Below are positions 1 to 6,931 of a stretch of DNA of 11,708 bases, in pieces. The number at the start of each line of letters is the position of its first letter. The stretch's first letter is position 1. The notes beneath the pieces were generated by a model, which was given only the letters and a program-made list of their open reading frames with translations, did not search any database and had not been told where the DNA came from. Position numbers and translations under genes: made by a program. The DNA lies in NCBI GenBank assembly GCA_030679025.1, contig JAUXTV010000057.1, positions 1 through 11,708 on the forward strand, in the 5' to 3' direction. The stretch comes from Candidatus Woesearchaeota archaeon (GTDB taxonomy: Archaea > Nanobdellota > Nanobdellia > SCGC-AAA011-G17 > UBA489).

Positions 1-679
1 TAGTCCTATTGCGAAAGAATCTCAATTGCAAAGCTCTACTGTCTACTATTGTCTGAATTCTTTGGTCAAAAAAGGATTTGCAACTTACATCTTAAAGGGA
101 AATAGAAAACATTTTAGCGCAGTTGATCCTGAAGTGATCCCAGAGATATTAGATGAAAAACAAAAGCAATTAGATCTTCAAAAGAAAGAGATACAACATA
201 TTGTTAAGACGTTACATCAGTATAAACGCTCTTCGGAAGAACAAACAACTGCTGAAGTATTTGAGGGATTTAGAGGATTTCAAATGATCTTTAGAAGCAT
301 CCTTAAACAAAGTAAGAGGGGGGATTATTATGAAGCTTTTGCCTATGAACAAAAAACAACAGAATCTCCAGCAATTAAATTATTGTTCATGCAGCATAAT
401 CAACAATTGAAAAGAAAAGGCGTTAAGTTACGACTGCTTGCTCCTCTTTCGATGAAGGATGTTTTTTTGGATATTTATGGAAAACAATTCTTGCAAAGTT
501 TTCAAGAGATTAGATACACTCGAACGGTTATCCCTGTAGGCATTACTCTCTTTAAAGACACAGTGATTACACATATTCCTGAAAATGAAAAAATTACTTC
601 TATAAAAGTAAAAAATCATAAATTAGCAACCATGTATCGTGATTATTTCAATTTTATTTGGAAATCTACTGAAAGCTAA
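1..679 (+). CDS. TrmB-like HTH transcriptional regulator, 5' end outside the window
   Basis: The reading frame is open from base 2 to the TAA at 677-679 (225 residues visible). The first visible residues already look like the middle of a winged helix (SPIAKESQLQSSTVYYCLNS, then LVKKGF), so the true start lies upstream and the in-frame TTG at 26 should not be used. A Lys/Gln/Glu-rich helix (about residues 55-75, counted from base 2) links to a C-terminal sensor-like domain ending in a Tyr/Phe/Trp-rich helix (YRDYFNFIWK). This layout fits TrmB-family regulators of archaea, which bind DNA through the winged helix and, in characterised members, sense sugars through the C-terminal domain. The ligand and target genes cannot be told. 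It converges on nac with a 14-base overlap of coding ends. It could equally be called a TrmB/ArsR-like HTH protein. Confidence 0.82.
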   Translation, partial: SPIAKESQLQSSTVYYCLNSLVKKGFATYILKGNRKHFSAVDPEVIPEILDEKQKQLDLQKKEIQHIVKTLHQYKRSSEEQTTAEVFEGFRGFQMIFRSILKQSKRGDYYEAFAYEQKTTESPAIKLLFMQHNQQLKRKGVKLRLLAPLSMKDVFLDIYGKQFLQSFQEIRYTRTVIPVGITLFKDTVITHIPENEKITSIKVKNHKLATMYRDYFNFIWKSTES

Positions 680-992
680 GGATTGCTTGAGCTAAGTCAC
701 CACTAGATTTTTCCAAAGCTGCGCGTGCTTTGTCTTTTGAGACTTTGGCTTGCTCTGCTACTGTAGTTACATCTTCTTCTGAGAATTTCTGTGCTTCTAC
801 TTCTTCAATGGTGCCACTAATTTGCAACGTCTCTTGACCCATAGCAATTACTTTTGATACTTGAGGATTACGAATGACTAAGTCTTTAGTTGGTGTTTTG
901 ATAATAACTTCAGTTGCCTCTATTTCTTCTTGCTTAATTCCCATTTTTTTCATGGCTTCCTTCACCATTTTGGGATTCATGCCTGGAAACAT
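666..992 (-). CDS. nac: Nascent polypeptide-associated complex protein (archaeal NAC)
   Basis: This is a 108-residue homologue of the alpha subunit of the nascent polypeptide-associated complex, which in archaea forms a homodimer at the ribosome exit tunnel. The N-terminus MFPGMNPKMVKEAMKKMGIK is typical of archaeal NAC. The NAC beta-barrel domain spans about residues 22-66 (including VIIKTPTKDLVIRNPQVSKV). A C-terminal UBA domain spans about 70-107 (EEDVTTVAEQ, then ARAALEKSSGDLAQAIL). Length and domain order are normal for the family. The ATG at 992 gives the canonical N-terminus and is preceded by a purine-rich AGAAGGAAT that may help ribosome binding. A TATA box lies 62 bases upstream. 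Its stop codon lies inside the 3' end of the convergent regulator gene. Confidence 0.95.
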   Translation of the reverse strand: MFPGMNPKMVKEAMKKMGIKQEEIEATEVIIKTPTKDLVIRNPQVSKVIAMGQETLQISGTIEEVEAQKFSEEDVTTVAEQAKVSKDKARAALEKSSGDLAQAILSFQ

Positions 993-1045
993 ATTCCTTC
1001 TTTCTGTTTGACGCTATAAAAACCTTCCGTTAGTATCGGAGAAAA

Positions 1046-1054
1046 TTATATAAA
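1046..1054 (-). promoter_or_regulatory. TATA box for nac
   Basis: The minus strand reads TTTATATAA, the archaeal box A consensus. Transcription would start about 30 bases downstream, near 1024, leaving a leader of about 30 bases before nac. The plus strand of the same site reads TTATATAAA. It could therefore also serve the divergent ABC exporter gene, which starts 79 bases beyond it. Confidence 0.7.
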
Positions 1055-1132
1055 TGCGTTAACTTCCTTTATTCTGGTTGGTGCTGCATTTCTTTTTTGT
1101 TTTTAGTAACAGCTCTAGCTTGAAGAGGTTGC

Positions 1133-2929
1133 ATGATATCTATAAAAAAGAAACCAAAGAGGAGACCTATTAGCATTCGACGTAATCTTGCTATTTATTG
1201 GTCTTTTCTAAAGCCTTATACTTTTTTGTTTGTTCTTGCTTTGCTAGCTATTTTGATGATTTCTGTTATTCATGTTTTTGAACGCTATCTCTTCAAATAT
1301 GCCATTGATGGCAGTACACAATTTGGAGAAGGGACTCTTGCTTCTTCAGCTTTTCTTCATCTTCTGTTTCTTGTAGCTGCTTTTTATCTTGCTTCTCTTC
1401 TCATTAAAGCGCTTATGAATTGGCTTCAGTTTTATTTTATACATAAAGTAGAATCTAATATGATTCTTGATCTTAAACATCATTTTTTCAAGCATCTTGT
1501 TTATCTTTCCCATAAATTTCATACGACCCATAAAAGCGGCTCTCTTATTTCCAGAATTATTCGCGGAGGCGGTGCTGTAGAAAACATGACTGATGTTCTA
1601 GTCTTTAATATTGCTCCTCTTCTTTTTGAACTTCTGGTAGTTTCTTATGCTCTTTTTTCGGTAGATAGAAGGACTATTTTTGTTATTTTCTTTACTGTGG
1701 CTGCATTTATCGCTTATAGCACCTTTATTCAGTATTACCAACGACGCCAGCAATCAGTAGCAAATGTACATGAAGATACAGAAAAAGCTTACATCAGTGA
1801 TGTCTTTACTAATGTTGACTCTATCAAATATTTTGGCAAGGAAAACAGCATTACTTCCCGCTTTCATACCCTAGCTTCAAGAACAAAAAATGCTTTTTTT
1901 CGTACTTGGAACTATAATCAATGGTCCTATGCTGGACAAAATATTATTGTCGGCTTAGGAACTTTCTTTCTCCTCTTTCTCTCTTTCAAATCTTTTCTTC
2001 GAGGAGATATAACTGTAGGTACACTTGTCTTTGTTTATACTACTTATAATAGCTTGTTAGGGCCTCTGTATGGTTTTATGAATGGCATGGGCAATTTCCA
2101 TAGATCTATAGTTAACTTTGATGATCTTTTCCAATATGGAACCATTTCGAATGATATTGTTGATAAACTCCATGCACCTAAGCTCAACATTAGTAAAGGT
2201 CAAATTGTTTTCAAGGATGTTTCTTTTAGCTATTATAAATCTCCTGTCTTGCATACTTTTAATTTGACTATTCATTCTCATGAGAAAGTTGCTTTGATTG
2301 GTCATTCTGGAAGTGGTAAGTCTACTGTCATTAAATTACTGTATAGATTGTATGATGTTGATCAAGGAGCTATTTTTATTGATGTAAAAAATATTAAGGA
2401 TGTGCAACAAGAATCTTTACGCAGTGCATTAAGCATTGTTCCTCAAGAATGTGTCTTGTTTGATGATACTATTTACAATAATATTGCCTTTTCAAATTCT
2501 CGTGCTTCGAAAAGAGAAGTTTGGCAGGCAATTCGGTTTGCTCAACTAGACAAAACTATTGCTCAATTTCCAGATAAAGATCAGACTATTGTAGGTGAAA
2601 GGGGAGTCAAGCTCTCAGGAGGAGAAAAACAACGTGTTTCTTTGGCCAGAGCACTCTTAGCGAATAAGAAAATACTTATTTTGGATGAAGCGACTTCTTC
2701 TTTAGACTCACAGACGGAACATGACATTCAGCAAGACCTGAAACAACTTATGAAAGGGAGAACTGTTCTTATTATTGCACATAGGTTGTCTACGATTATG
2801 CATGCAGACAAGATTGTTGTTCTAGACAAAGGAAAGATCATTCAACTGGGAACGCATGAACAACTTATTCGTCAGAAGGGTAAATACAGAACCTTATGGA
2901 GATTGCAGCAGGGTGGATATATTAAATGA
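1133..2929 (+). CDS. ABC half-exporter (type IV, Atm1/MsbA-like)
   Basis: This 598-residue half-transporter would act as a dimer in the cytoplasmic membrane and export a substrate using ATP. A basic N-terminus (KKKPKRRP) is followed by six hydrophobic helices at roughly 30-50, 73-93, 153-173, 181-200, 268-287 and 294-312. The nucleotide-binding domain has Walker A GHSGSGKST (390-398), a Q-loop VPQ (436-438), the signature LSGGEKQ (494-500), Walker B ILILDEAT (514-521), the D-loop SSLD and an H-loop His near 550, so it looks fully active. The segments RGGGAVENM...FNIAPLLFE and DSIKYFGKE resemble the Atm1/ABCB7 group more than lipid flippases. This is a judgement by eye and does not fix the substrate. 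GAGGT three bases before the ATG may be a tight SD. The next gene has its own promoter, so no operon is implied. Confidence 0.9.
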   Translation: MISIKKKPKRRPISIRRNLAIYWSFLKPYTFLFVLALLAILMISVIHVFERYLFKYAIDGSTQFGEGTLASSAFLHLLFLVAAFYLASLLIKALMNWLQFYFIHKVESNMILDLKHHFFKHLVYLSHKFHTTHKSGSLISRIIRGGGAVENMTDVLVFNIAPLLFELLVVSYALFSVDRRTIFVIFFTVAAFIAYSTFIQYYQRRQQSVANVHEDTEKAYISDVFTNVDSIKYFGKENSITSRFHTLASRTKNAFFRTWNYNQWSYAGQNIIVGLGTFFLLFLSFKSFLRGDITVGTLVFVYTTYNSLLGPLYGFMNGMGNFHRSIVNFDDLFQYGTISNDIVDKLHAPKLNISKGQIVFKDVSFSYYKSPVLHTFNLTIHSHEKVALIGHSGSGKSTVIKLLYRLYDVDQGAIFIDVKNIKDVQQESLRSALSIVPQECVLFDDTIYNNIAFSNSRASKREVWQAIRFAQLDKTIAQFPDKDQTIVGERGVKLSGGEKQRVSLARALLANKKILILDEATSSLDSQTEHDIQQDLKQLMKGRTVLIIAHRLSTIMHADKIVVLDKGKIIQLGTHEQLIRQKGKYRTLWRLQQGGYIK

Positions 2930-2961
2930 TAGGATTTCATTTCTCATCCTCCCTCATAATC

Positions 2962-2969
2962 TTTAAATA
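2962..2969 (+). promoter_or_regulatory. TATA box of the helicase gene (leaderless start)
   Basis: TTTAAATA begins exactly 30 bases before the ATG at 2992, and no SD-like motif precedes that ATG. The spacing predicts transcription starting at or next to the start codon, giving a leaderless mRNA. Confidence 0.6.
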
Positions 2970-2991
2970 GGTTCTTTCAACAAATTAGTTC

Positions 2992-4821
2992 ATGAGATGG
3001 GGCGTTTATTCTTCTGATGGAACATTATTACCTCCTTTAGTCTATTCTAACAAGAAGACTCAGGAAAGTGTAGTTGATGAGATAGAACAAGCTATCAAAG
3101 AGGGTCATAAGATTATTTTTGTGCATGGCAAATGTGGCAGTGGCAAGAGTTTGATTGGATTGGAATTGGCAAGACGATTGGGAAAAGCCTCAGTGGTTGT
3201 TCCTGTAAAATATTTACAGAAGCAATATGAGCAAGACTATACCAACAAAATGTACCTGCAAAAAGATACTGGAGAAAAACTCAAGATTACAGTTCTAACT
3301 GGCAGAAACAATCACCAATGCCTCTATGATACGCAACATACTGCTGATTATCCTCTTTTGCCTTGTATTATTGAAATCAAAAAAGAAAATTTACAACTCC
3401 TGGACAAATATCTAGAAGAAAATCCTATGGTGGATGTTGAGGACTTTAAGAATATTGATGACATTAGAAGAGTTTCTGTAGCAGCTGCCTGTCCTTTTTG
3501 GAGTCCTGTTATTAACAAAGACTGGTTTGGCAATGACTATGGATTGAAAGACGCGCAACAAATTGATTATGAAGGACTTAGAAACAGACAATTTGCCTAT
3601 TTCAGGAGAAAACCTGGCTGCACTTATTATGCACAATTCATGAGTTATATTTCTGCTGACGTCTTAGTTTTCAACAGCAAAAAATATGAAATAGAAGTAA
3701 CGATGGATAGAAAACCAACTACCTCTGTTGAAATCATTGACGAATGTGATGAATTTTTAGATAACTTCAGTAATGAAAAGAAATTCAATTTAGATCTTCT
3801 CGCTACAAAAATTAACCCTCTTATTCAACAATGCAAAGATGAGGAAGTCAAAGAAGCTTTATTGGATATTAGTGATCAAGCTCAAAAATTCCTGAGATCA
3901 ACTACTTTTGAATCTTTCTTGCAACAAGAAAAAGTTTTTCCTTTCAAGAACTCACAAGCATGGGAACTTTTGAACACTTTACTCCAGCATGACAAGATCT
4001 TGGAATATGAAGAACTAGAGCCTTATTTCATGATTGCCAAGTACTTTGAGCATCTCCAGGAAGATACTTATTATACTTATTACCGCGACAGGAAAAATCA
4101 TAGAGGTATTCTCCTGGTTAATGTCAATCTAGAGAAGAAGTTCAAAGAATTTTTGGAGAAAAATAAAGTGTTTGTCTTGATGAGTGGCACCATCCATAGC
4201 AGAAAAGTTCTGGAAACAGTTTTTGGCATTAAGGAATTTAAGACTATTACAGCTGAAACTAAAGACATGGGTACAACTAAGAAGACATTTACTCGCTTGG
4301 AAAGAAACTTCAGATACAAAGAATTTGAAGACGGTAGATTAACTCGAGAAGATTATCTGAAAGCCTTAGCTAAATGCTTAGATGTAGCAGAAAAGCCTGT
4401 ACTAGTACATGTCAACAGCTATGCTGACTTACCAAGTGAAGAAGAAAAACAACAATATAATTTGACTTCTATTCAAAGCAGAGAGAAATTGGAAGAGCAA
4501 CAGGAAAAATACAAACAAGGGGAGTTGCTGCAGATGTTTAAAGAAGGCCAAATACCTATTTTATATTCTACTCGATGCTCAAGAGGTGTAGATTTTCCTG
4601 GTGACATGTGCAGAAGCATTGTCTTTACGAAATATCCTTATCCGAGTATGCATTCTTTATTCTGGAAAGTTTTGAAACTCAGCAGGCCAGAACAATTTAT
4701 GGATTTTTACTTTGACAAAGCCAGAAGAGAATTTTTACAAAGAATTTACAGAGGATTACGTTTTCCAGAAGACAAAGTTACTATCTTAAGCCCTGATATG
4801 AAAGTTATGGAAGGAGTTTAA
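2992..4821 (+). CDS. XPD/DinG-like superfamily 2 DNA helicase with probable Fe-S cysteines
   Basis: This 609-residue protein has the motif order of the Rad3/XPD/DinG helicases. Walker A is GKCGSGKS (46-53). The DEAH-type motif II is DECD (250-253) after IIDE. Motif III-like LMSGT is near 396-400, motif V STRCSRGVDF is at 526-535, and a motif VI is QRIYRGLR (583-590). Four cysteines, C110, C125, C167 and C210, lie between motifs I and II, where XPD-type enzymes hold a 4Fe-4S cluster. The segment after C210 (CTYYAQF...ADVLVF) resembles the region after the last cluster cysteine of XPD. The third and fourth cysteines are further apart than in classical XPD, so the cluster is an inference. Motif VI has Tyr where XPD has Gly (QxxGR), but both Arg are kept. 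It probably unwinds DNA 5' to 3' in repair; its exact role is unknown. Confidence 0.83.
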   Translation: MRWGVYSSDGTLLPPLVYSNKKTQESVVDEIEQAIKEGHKIIFVHGKCGSGKSLIGLELARRLGKASVVVPVKYLQKQYEQDYTNKMYLQKDTGEKLKITVLTGRNNHQCLYDTQHTADYPLLPCIIEIKKENLQLLDKYLEENPMVDVEDFKNIDDIRRVSVAAACPFWSPVINKDWFGNDYGLKDAQQIDYEGLRNRQFAYFRRKPGCTYYAQFMSYISADVLVFNSKKYEIEVTMDRKPTTSVEIIDECDEFLDNFSNEKKFNLDLLATKINPLIQQCKDEEVKEALLDISDQAQKFLRSTTFESFLQQEKVFPFKNSQAWELLNTLLQHDKILEYEELEPYFMIAKYFEHLQEDTYYTYYRDRKNHRGILLVNVNLEKKFKEFLEKNKVFVLMSGTIHSRKVLETVFGIKEFKTITAETKDMGTTKKTFTRLERNFRYKEFEDGRLTREDYLKALAKCLDVAEKPVLVHVNSYADLPSEEEKQQYNLTSIQSREKLEEQQEKYKQGELLQMFKEGQIPILYSTRCSRGVDFPGDMCRSIVFTKYPYPSMHSLFWKVLKLSRPEQFMDFYFDKARREFLQRIYRGLRFPEDKVTILSPDMKVMEGV

Positions 4822-5114
4822 TTAGCATAATTTTTACATACTTCATATTGTTCTTGTGTTCTTGCTTCGAATTCCTGCGCTAATGCAGTTGCTTCATCAA
4901 AATGTCTTTCATCAGAAACTACTATTCTTTTTTCTATCGGACTAATGTAAATAGCTGCTTCAAAAGGACCAACAGCTCGATGTATGCCAAAGCTTAATGG
5001 ATAATCTACTATTTTTGTATGACCTTTACTATTTACTATTTCTAGAAGTCGATCTTTTCTTTCTTTGTGTTTATCAGCAGAAGTCATTCTAGATGGTGCT
5101 TGTACACTACTCAT
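4818..5114 (-). CDS. Hypothetical protein, 98 aa, last gene of the rnpB-Sec61 beta cluster
   Basis: I do not recognise the family. The protein is soluble and charged, with a Lys/Arg/Glu-rich helix at about 13-25 (ADKHKERKDRLLEIVNSKG), a central beta-rich stretch (about 28-63, including FEAAIYISPIEKRIVVSD) and a C-terminal helix (about 65-92) with a single Cys near the end. I chose the ATG at 5114 because it follows the Sec61 beta stop by one base (TGA-A-ATG), suggesting translational coupling. An in-frame TTG at 5147 would overlap the Sec61 beta gene. The stop TAA shares the palindrome TTAA (4818-4821) with the stop of the convergent helicase gene. The position suggests constitutive co-expression with Sec61 beta, but gives no function. 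Confidence 0.72.
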   Translation of the reverse strand: MSSVQAPSRMTSADKHKERKDRLLEIVNSKGHTKIVDYPLSFGIHRAVGPFEAAIYISPIEKRIVVSDERHFDEATALAQEFEARTQEQYEVCKNYAN

Positions 5115-5115
5115 T

Positions 5116-5277
5116 TCAGAATCCACTAATATTAATAATAATTGCAACTACAATAATTACTGCGATAATTACCATTACTGTTACCGGAGACATTTTTATA
5201 CGACTGTTTGTCTCTTCTCCATAACGCATTAATCCGCCACCAGAGGACGGTAATGAAATTCTGTTGTCTTGAGCCAT
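5116..5277 (-). CDS. secG: Preprotein translocase subunit Sec61 beta
   Basis: This 53-residue gene encodes a small tail-anchored protein matching archaeal Sec61 beta, the non-essential third subunit of the SecYE protein channel. The N-terminal half has the conserved LPSSGGGLMRYGEE, followed by IKMSP before the membrane segment. A single hydrophobic helix (about 32-50, rich in Val and Ile) ends two residues before SGF and the TGA stop. The length is normal for the archaeal family. The ATG at 5277 lies two bases after the stop of the upstream 110-aa gene. GAGGT (minus strand, plus coordinates 5288-5292) sits 10 bases ahead as a ribosome-binding site inside that gene. Its short length makes it easy to miss, and a longer overlapping minus-strand frame (5132-5380) hides it. 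Confidence 0.92.
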   Translation of the reverse strand: MAQDNRISLPSSGGGLMRYGEETNSRIKMSPVTVMVIIAVIIVVAIIINISGF

Positions 5278-5279
5278 TT

Positions 5280-5612
5280 TTAGAATAACCTCTGTCCACT
5301 ATTTGGCCCATGATGCTCCCAAGCACTTGTTTCTTCTCCCCTGTATTCTGTTGGTCTTCTTTCTTGTTGTTTTGTATCACTTACATATGTTCTCCTGTTT
5401 CCTATATCTACAATACGAACACATCTTCCATCTCTTTCATATATCTGTACTCTTTTACCAACGGAATCAGGTAGAATAATACCAGAAAAGTCTACTTGCC
5501 TGCTTTTTCTGCGATCTCTCACGCTGAGTGTCGTGGTGACTACATCTCCTCTTGTCTCAACTCTATCTATATTCAAGAGCTTTCCTTCCAATGTTAAATT
5601 TTCTTTTGCCAT
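5280..5612 (-). CDS. Hypothetical small beta-rich protein, 110 aa, directly after RNase P RNA
   Basis: I cannot assign a family. Residues 6-72 alternate hydrophobic and charged positions (LTLEGKLLNIDRV, then VVTTTLSVRD, VDFSGIILPD, VGKRVQIYERDGRCVRIVDI), which suggests a five-strand barrel, possibly OB-fold-like. This is inference from the pattern only. Residues 75-110 form a polar, probably disordered tail. There is no signal peptide or membrane segment. The ATG at 5612 is only 11 bases beyond the last P1-paired base of RNase P RNA and has no clear SD or TATA box of its own, so the gene may be co-transcribed with rnpB. It is followed two bases later by the Sec61 beta gene. Confidence 0.75.
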   Translation of the reverse strand: MAKENLTLEGKLLNIDRVETRGDVVTTTLSVRDRRKSRQVDFSGIILPDSVGKRVQIYERDGRCVRIVDIGNRRTYVSDTKQQERRPTEYRGEETSAWEHHGPNSGQRLF

Positions 5613-5623
5613 TGTGAGTATAA

Positions 5624-6026
5624 TAGGTAGGGAGCGTTAAGCCACCTTTTGTTTGTTCCCGCAATCAGAGCCAAAGATCTGATACCTTCTTGCGAAGGCC
5701 GGACGAACAGTGTCTCATTCGACTAAGCGTTTCTTGCGAAACTTGCACCAACCCTGTCTTGCTGTTTCATCGTTTCCGATGTGCGCTTGTTCCGTCGGTT
5801 ATCTCTGCACTCTCGCGAATGCATTCGAACTTCGATTTTTTACGAAGCCAAGGCTTTGCATCCTTGCGACATCATCACCATACATCGGCCGTGTCATTTC
5901 TGTGCATAGACCTTCAGTTGCCTGAACTTCCGGTTAAGGAAAGGGTTTCCTGTCGTATACGCGTAGTATACCGGTGGGCGGACTTTCCTCAATCCATTAG
6001 GACCGATAGAGACTCGCTTCCTACCT
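5624..6026 (-). ncRNA. rnpB: RNase P RNA
   Basis: This is the catalytic RNA of ribonuclease P, which removes the 5' leader of tRNA precursors. The minus strand holds the hallmark CR-I sequence GAGGAAAGTCC followed by GCCCACC (5990 down to 5974). Near the 3' end is a CR-V-like ACAAAA followed by GGTGGCTTAACG (5652 down to 5635). GGTGG can pair with the 5' CCACC to form P4. The ends close a P1 helix: GGTAGGAAGCG (6025-6015) pairs with CGCTCCCTACC (5636-5626) with one mismatch, and extends two or more pairs outwards. A TATA box 30 bases upstream predicts a 5' end at about 6026. The length of about 400 bases is slightly above common archaeal type A RNAs. Protein-like frames on the opposite strand here are shadows. 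The ends are good to a few bases. Confidence 0.93.
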
Positions 6027-6048
6027 ACTAAATTAGAACTTTTGATGG

Positions 6049-6056
6049 TTTATAAA
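6049..6056 (-). promoter_or_regulatory. TATA box of rnpB
   Basis: TTTATAAA on the minus strand starts 30 bases before the first P1 base of RNase P RNA. The spacing matches that of the leaderless genes in this window, so it independently supports the RNA 5' end. It may also drive the three downstream genes. Confidence 0.75.
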
Positions 6057-6136
6057 ATTATCTTCTTTGCTTCTGATTTTATTTTTCCTTTACTTATTTT
6101 TTGTCCTCATTCTTGAGTGAATATCTCCCATTGTCT

Positions 6137-6144
6137 TTATATAT
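6137..6144 (+). promoter_or_regulatory. TATA box of the cysteine-rich gene pair
   Basis: TTTATATA lies 50 bases before the ATG at 6187. Transcription would start near 6167, leaving a short leader of about 20 bases that carries the strong SD at 6175-6180. Confidence 0.7.
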
Positions 6145-6174
6145 TTATTCAACGCTAGTATTTTATCAACTTAT

Positions 6175-6180
6175 GGAGGA
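6175..6180 (+). promoter_or_regulatory. Shine-Dalgarno site of first cysteine-rich gene
   Basis: GGAGGA ends six bases before the ATG at 6187 and fixes that start. It is one of the strongest SD motifs in the window, where several other genes have none. Confidence 0.75.
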
Positions 6181-6186
6181 AATCTC

Positions 6187-6588
6187 ATGAACAAAATTTT
6201 AGGAAAACTTTTTTTAACCTCAATAGTTTTTCTGCTTGTTTTTTCTGTATTCGGACAAGCACAAGATCCAGTTAAAGCAGATATACAAGATCCAGTTAGA
6301 GTAGATGCAACGCCTTCACAACAAGGGCCAAAATGCGATGATAGTGATAAAGGACGATGCCAAGCAGTCTGCAATGTACATCAAAATGCTAATGGCACTC
6401 CAAATCCAGCAGGCAGTGTAACAGCATTTAGTAATTTTGTAAACCAAGGTCCTGGAATTGTTTGCGCGCGTGGCGACGTTCCTATTTTAGTTGGATGTGA
6501 CATGCCTAGTTCAGACAGATGCGTTAATGCACAAGGTCAACAAGGTGTTTGGGCAAAATGCTATTATCGCTGCCAAAGCGCACCTTAA
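6187..6588 (+). CDS. Exported cysteine-rich protein, 133 aa (paralogue 1)
   Basis: The family is not recognised. A signal peptide is clear: MNKILGK, a hydrophobic core at about 8-22 and a likely cleavage near FGQAQ (about 24-26). The mature part opens with an imperfect repeat (DPVKADI / DPVRVDA), then carries eight cysteines at 50, 58, 62, 93, 104, 112, 125 and 129 in a Gly/Asn/Gln-rich chain, as expected for a disulphide-stabilised extracellular protein. Six of these (62, 93, 104, 112, 125, 129) align with the next gene, including the shared QAVCNV, IVC and CVN..G..G.W segments and the CxxxC ending. There is no further membrane segment, so it is likely secreted or held on the surface through partners. 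It is transcribed from its own TATA promoter and forms an operon with the next gene, 22 bases on. Confidence 0.82.
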   Translation: MNKILGKLFLTSIVFLLVFSVFGQAQDPVKADIQDPVRVDATPSQQGPKCDDSDKGRCQAVCNVHQNANGTPNPAGSVTAFSNFVNQGPGIVCARGDVPILVGCDMPSSDRCVNAQGQQGVWAKCYYRCQSAP

Positions 6589-6610
6589 TCTGGGAATGGA
6601 GCAATAAACC

Positions 6611-6931
6611 ATGAACTTTGTCAAACCTTTTTTCGTAGTGTTTGCACTTCTCACTTTAGGATTTCTTCTTTTTTCTGAAACTCCTCAAGTAGATGCAACT
6701 TCAGCTACGAATAAAACGCAAGCTGTGTGCAATGTTTCACCAGTTAAAAATAGCTACACTGAAGATGGTTGTAAAACTGCCTTTAATAGCTTACCTTCCA
6801 AGATAGTATGTCCGCGCCGCAATGAATTTCCACAATTAATTTCTTGCACAGTCAATGCAGATGCTTGTGTTAATAGCGCCGGCGTAACGGGAAGATGGTG
6901 CACTTGTAAATATACTTGTGAATTCAGATAA
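6611..6931 (+). CDS. Exported cysteine-rich protein, 106 aa (paralogue 2)
   Basis: This is a shorter paralogue of the preceding gene, of unknown function. An N-terminal hydrophobic helix (about 6-21, after MNFVK) looks like a signal peptide with processing near FSETPQ/VDAT. The mature part has eight cysteines at 40, 54, 67, 79, 86, 97, 99 and 103. QAVCNV, KIVC, ACVNSAGVTGRW and CKYTC match paralogue 1, and four of the spacings between shared cysteines agree to within one residue. Cys54 and Cys97 are unique to this copy, while paralogue 1 has Cys50 and Cys58 instead, so one disulphide may have moved. GGAG at 6598-6601, nine bases before the ATG, is the SD. A run of T blocks directly follows the stop. 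Confidence 0.8.
   Translation: MNFVKPFFVVFALLTLGFLLFSETPQVDATSATNKTQAVCNVSPVKNSYTEDGCKTAFNSLPSKIVCPRRNEFPQLISCTVNADACVNSAGVTGRWCTCKYTCEFR

Noticed and set aside
26..28. TTG as the start of the TrmB-like gene
   Set aside because: The frame stays open to the left edge and the upstream residues (SPIAKESQ) fit the winged helix, so the gene begins outside the window.
5115..5147. TTG at 5147 as the start of the 98-aa gene
   Set aside because: It would overlap the Sec61 beta coding region by 32 bases. The ATG at 5114 follows the Sec61 beta stop by one base and is the simpler start.
5132..5380. Minus-strand frame of 82 codons
   Set aside because: It overlaps the Sec61 beta gene and the 110-aa gene in another frame. 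Its product is a low-complexity Asn/Ser/Tyr mix, while the Sec61 beta frame is clearly the conserved one.
5690..6031. Two overlapping plus-strand reading frames (113 and 71 codons) in the stretch between the 110-aa gene and the cysteine-rich pair
   Set aside because: They lie opposite RNase P RNA, whose conserved core and P1 ends are visible on the minus strand. The translated products look random and have no ribosome-binding site or promoter.
6281..6306. Tandem DNA repeat in the first cysteine-rich gene (AQDPVKADI / QDPVRVDA)
   Set aside because: It is only a two-copy imperfect repeat of about eight codons in the linker after the signal peptide; it is described with the gene and not listed as a separate repeat.
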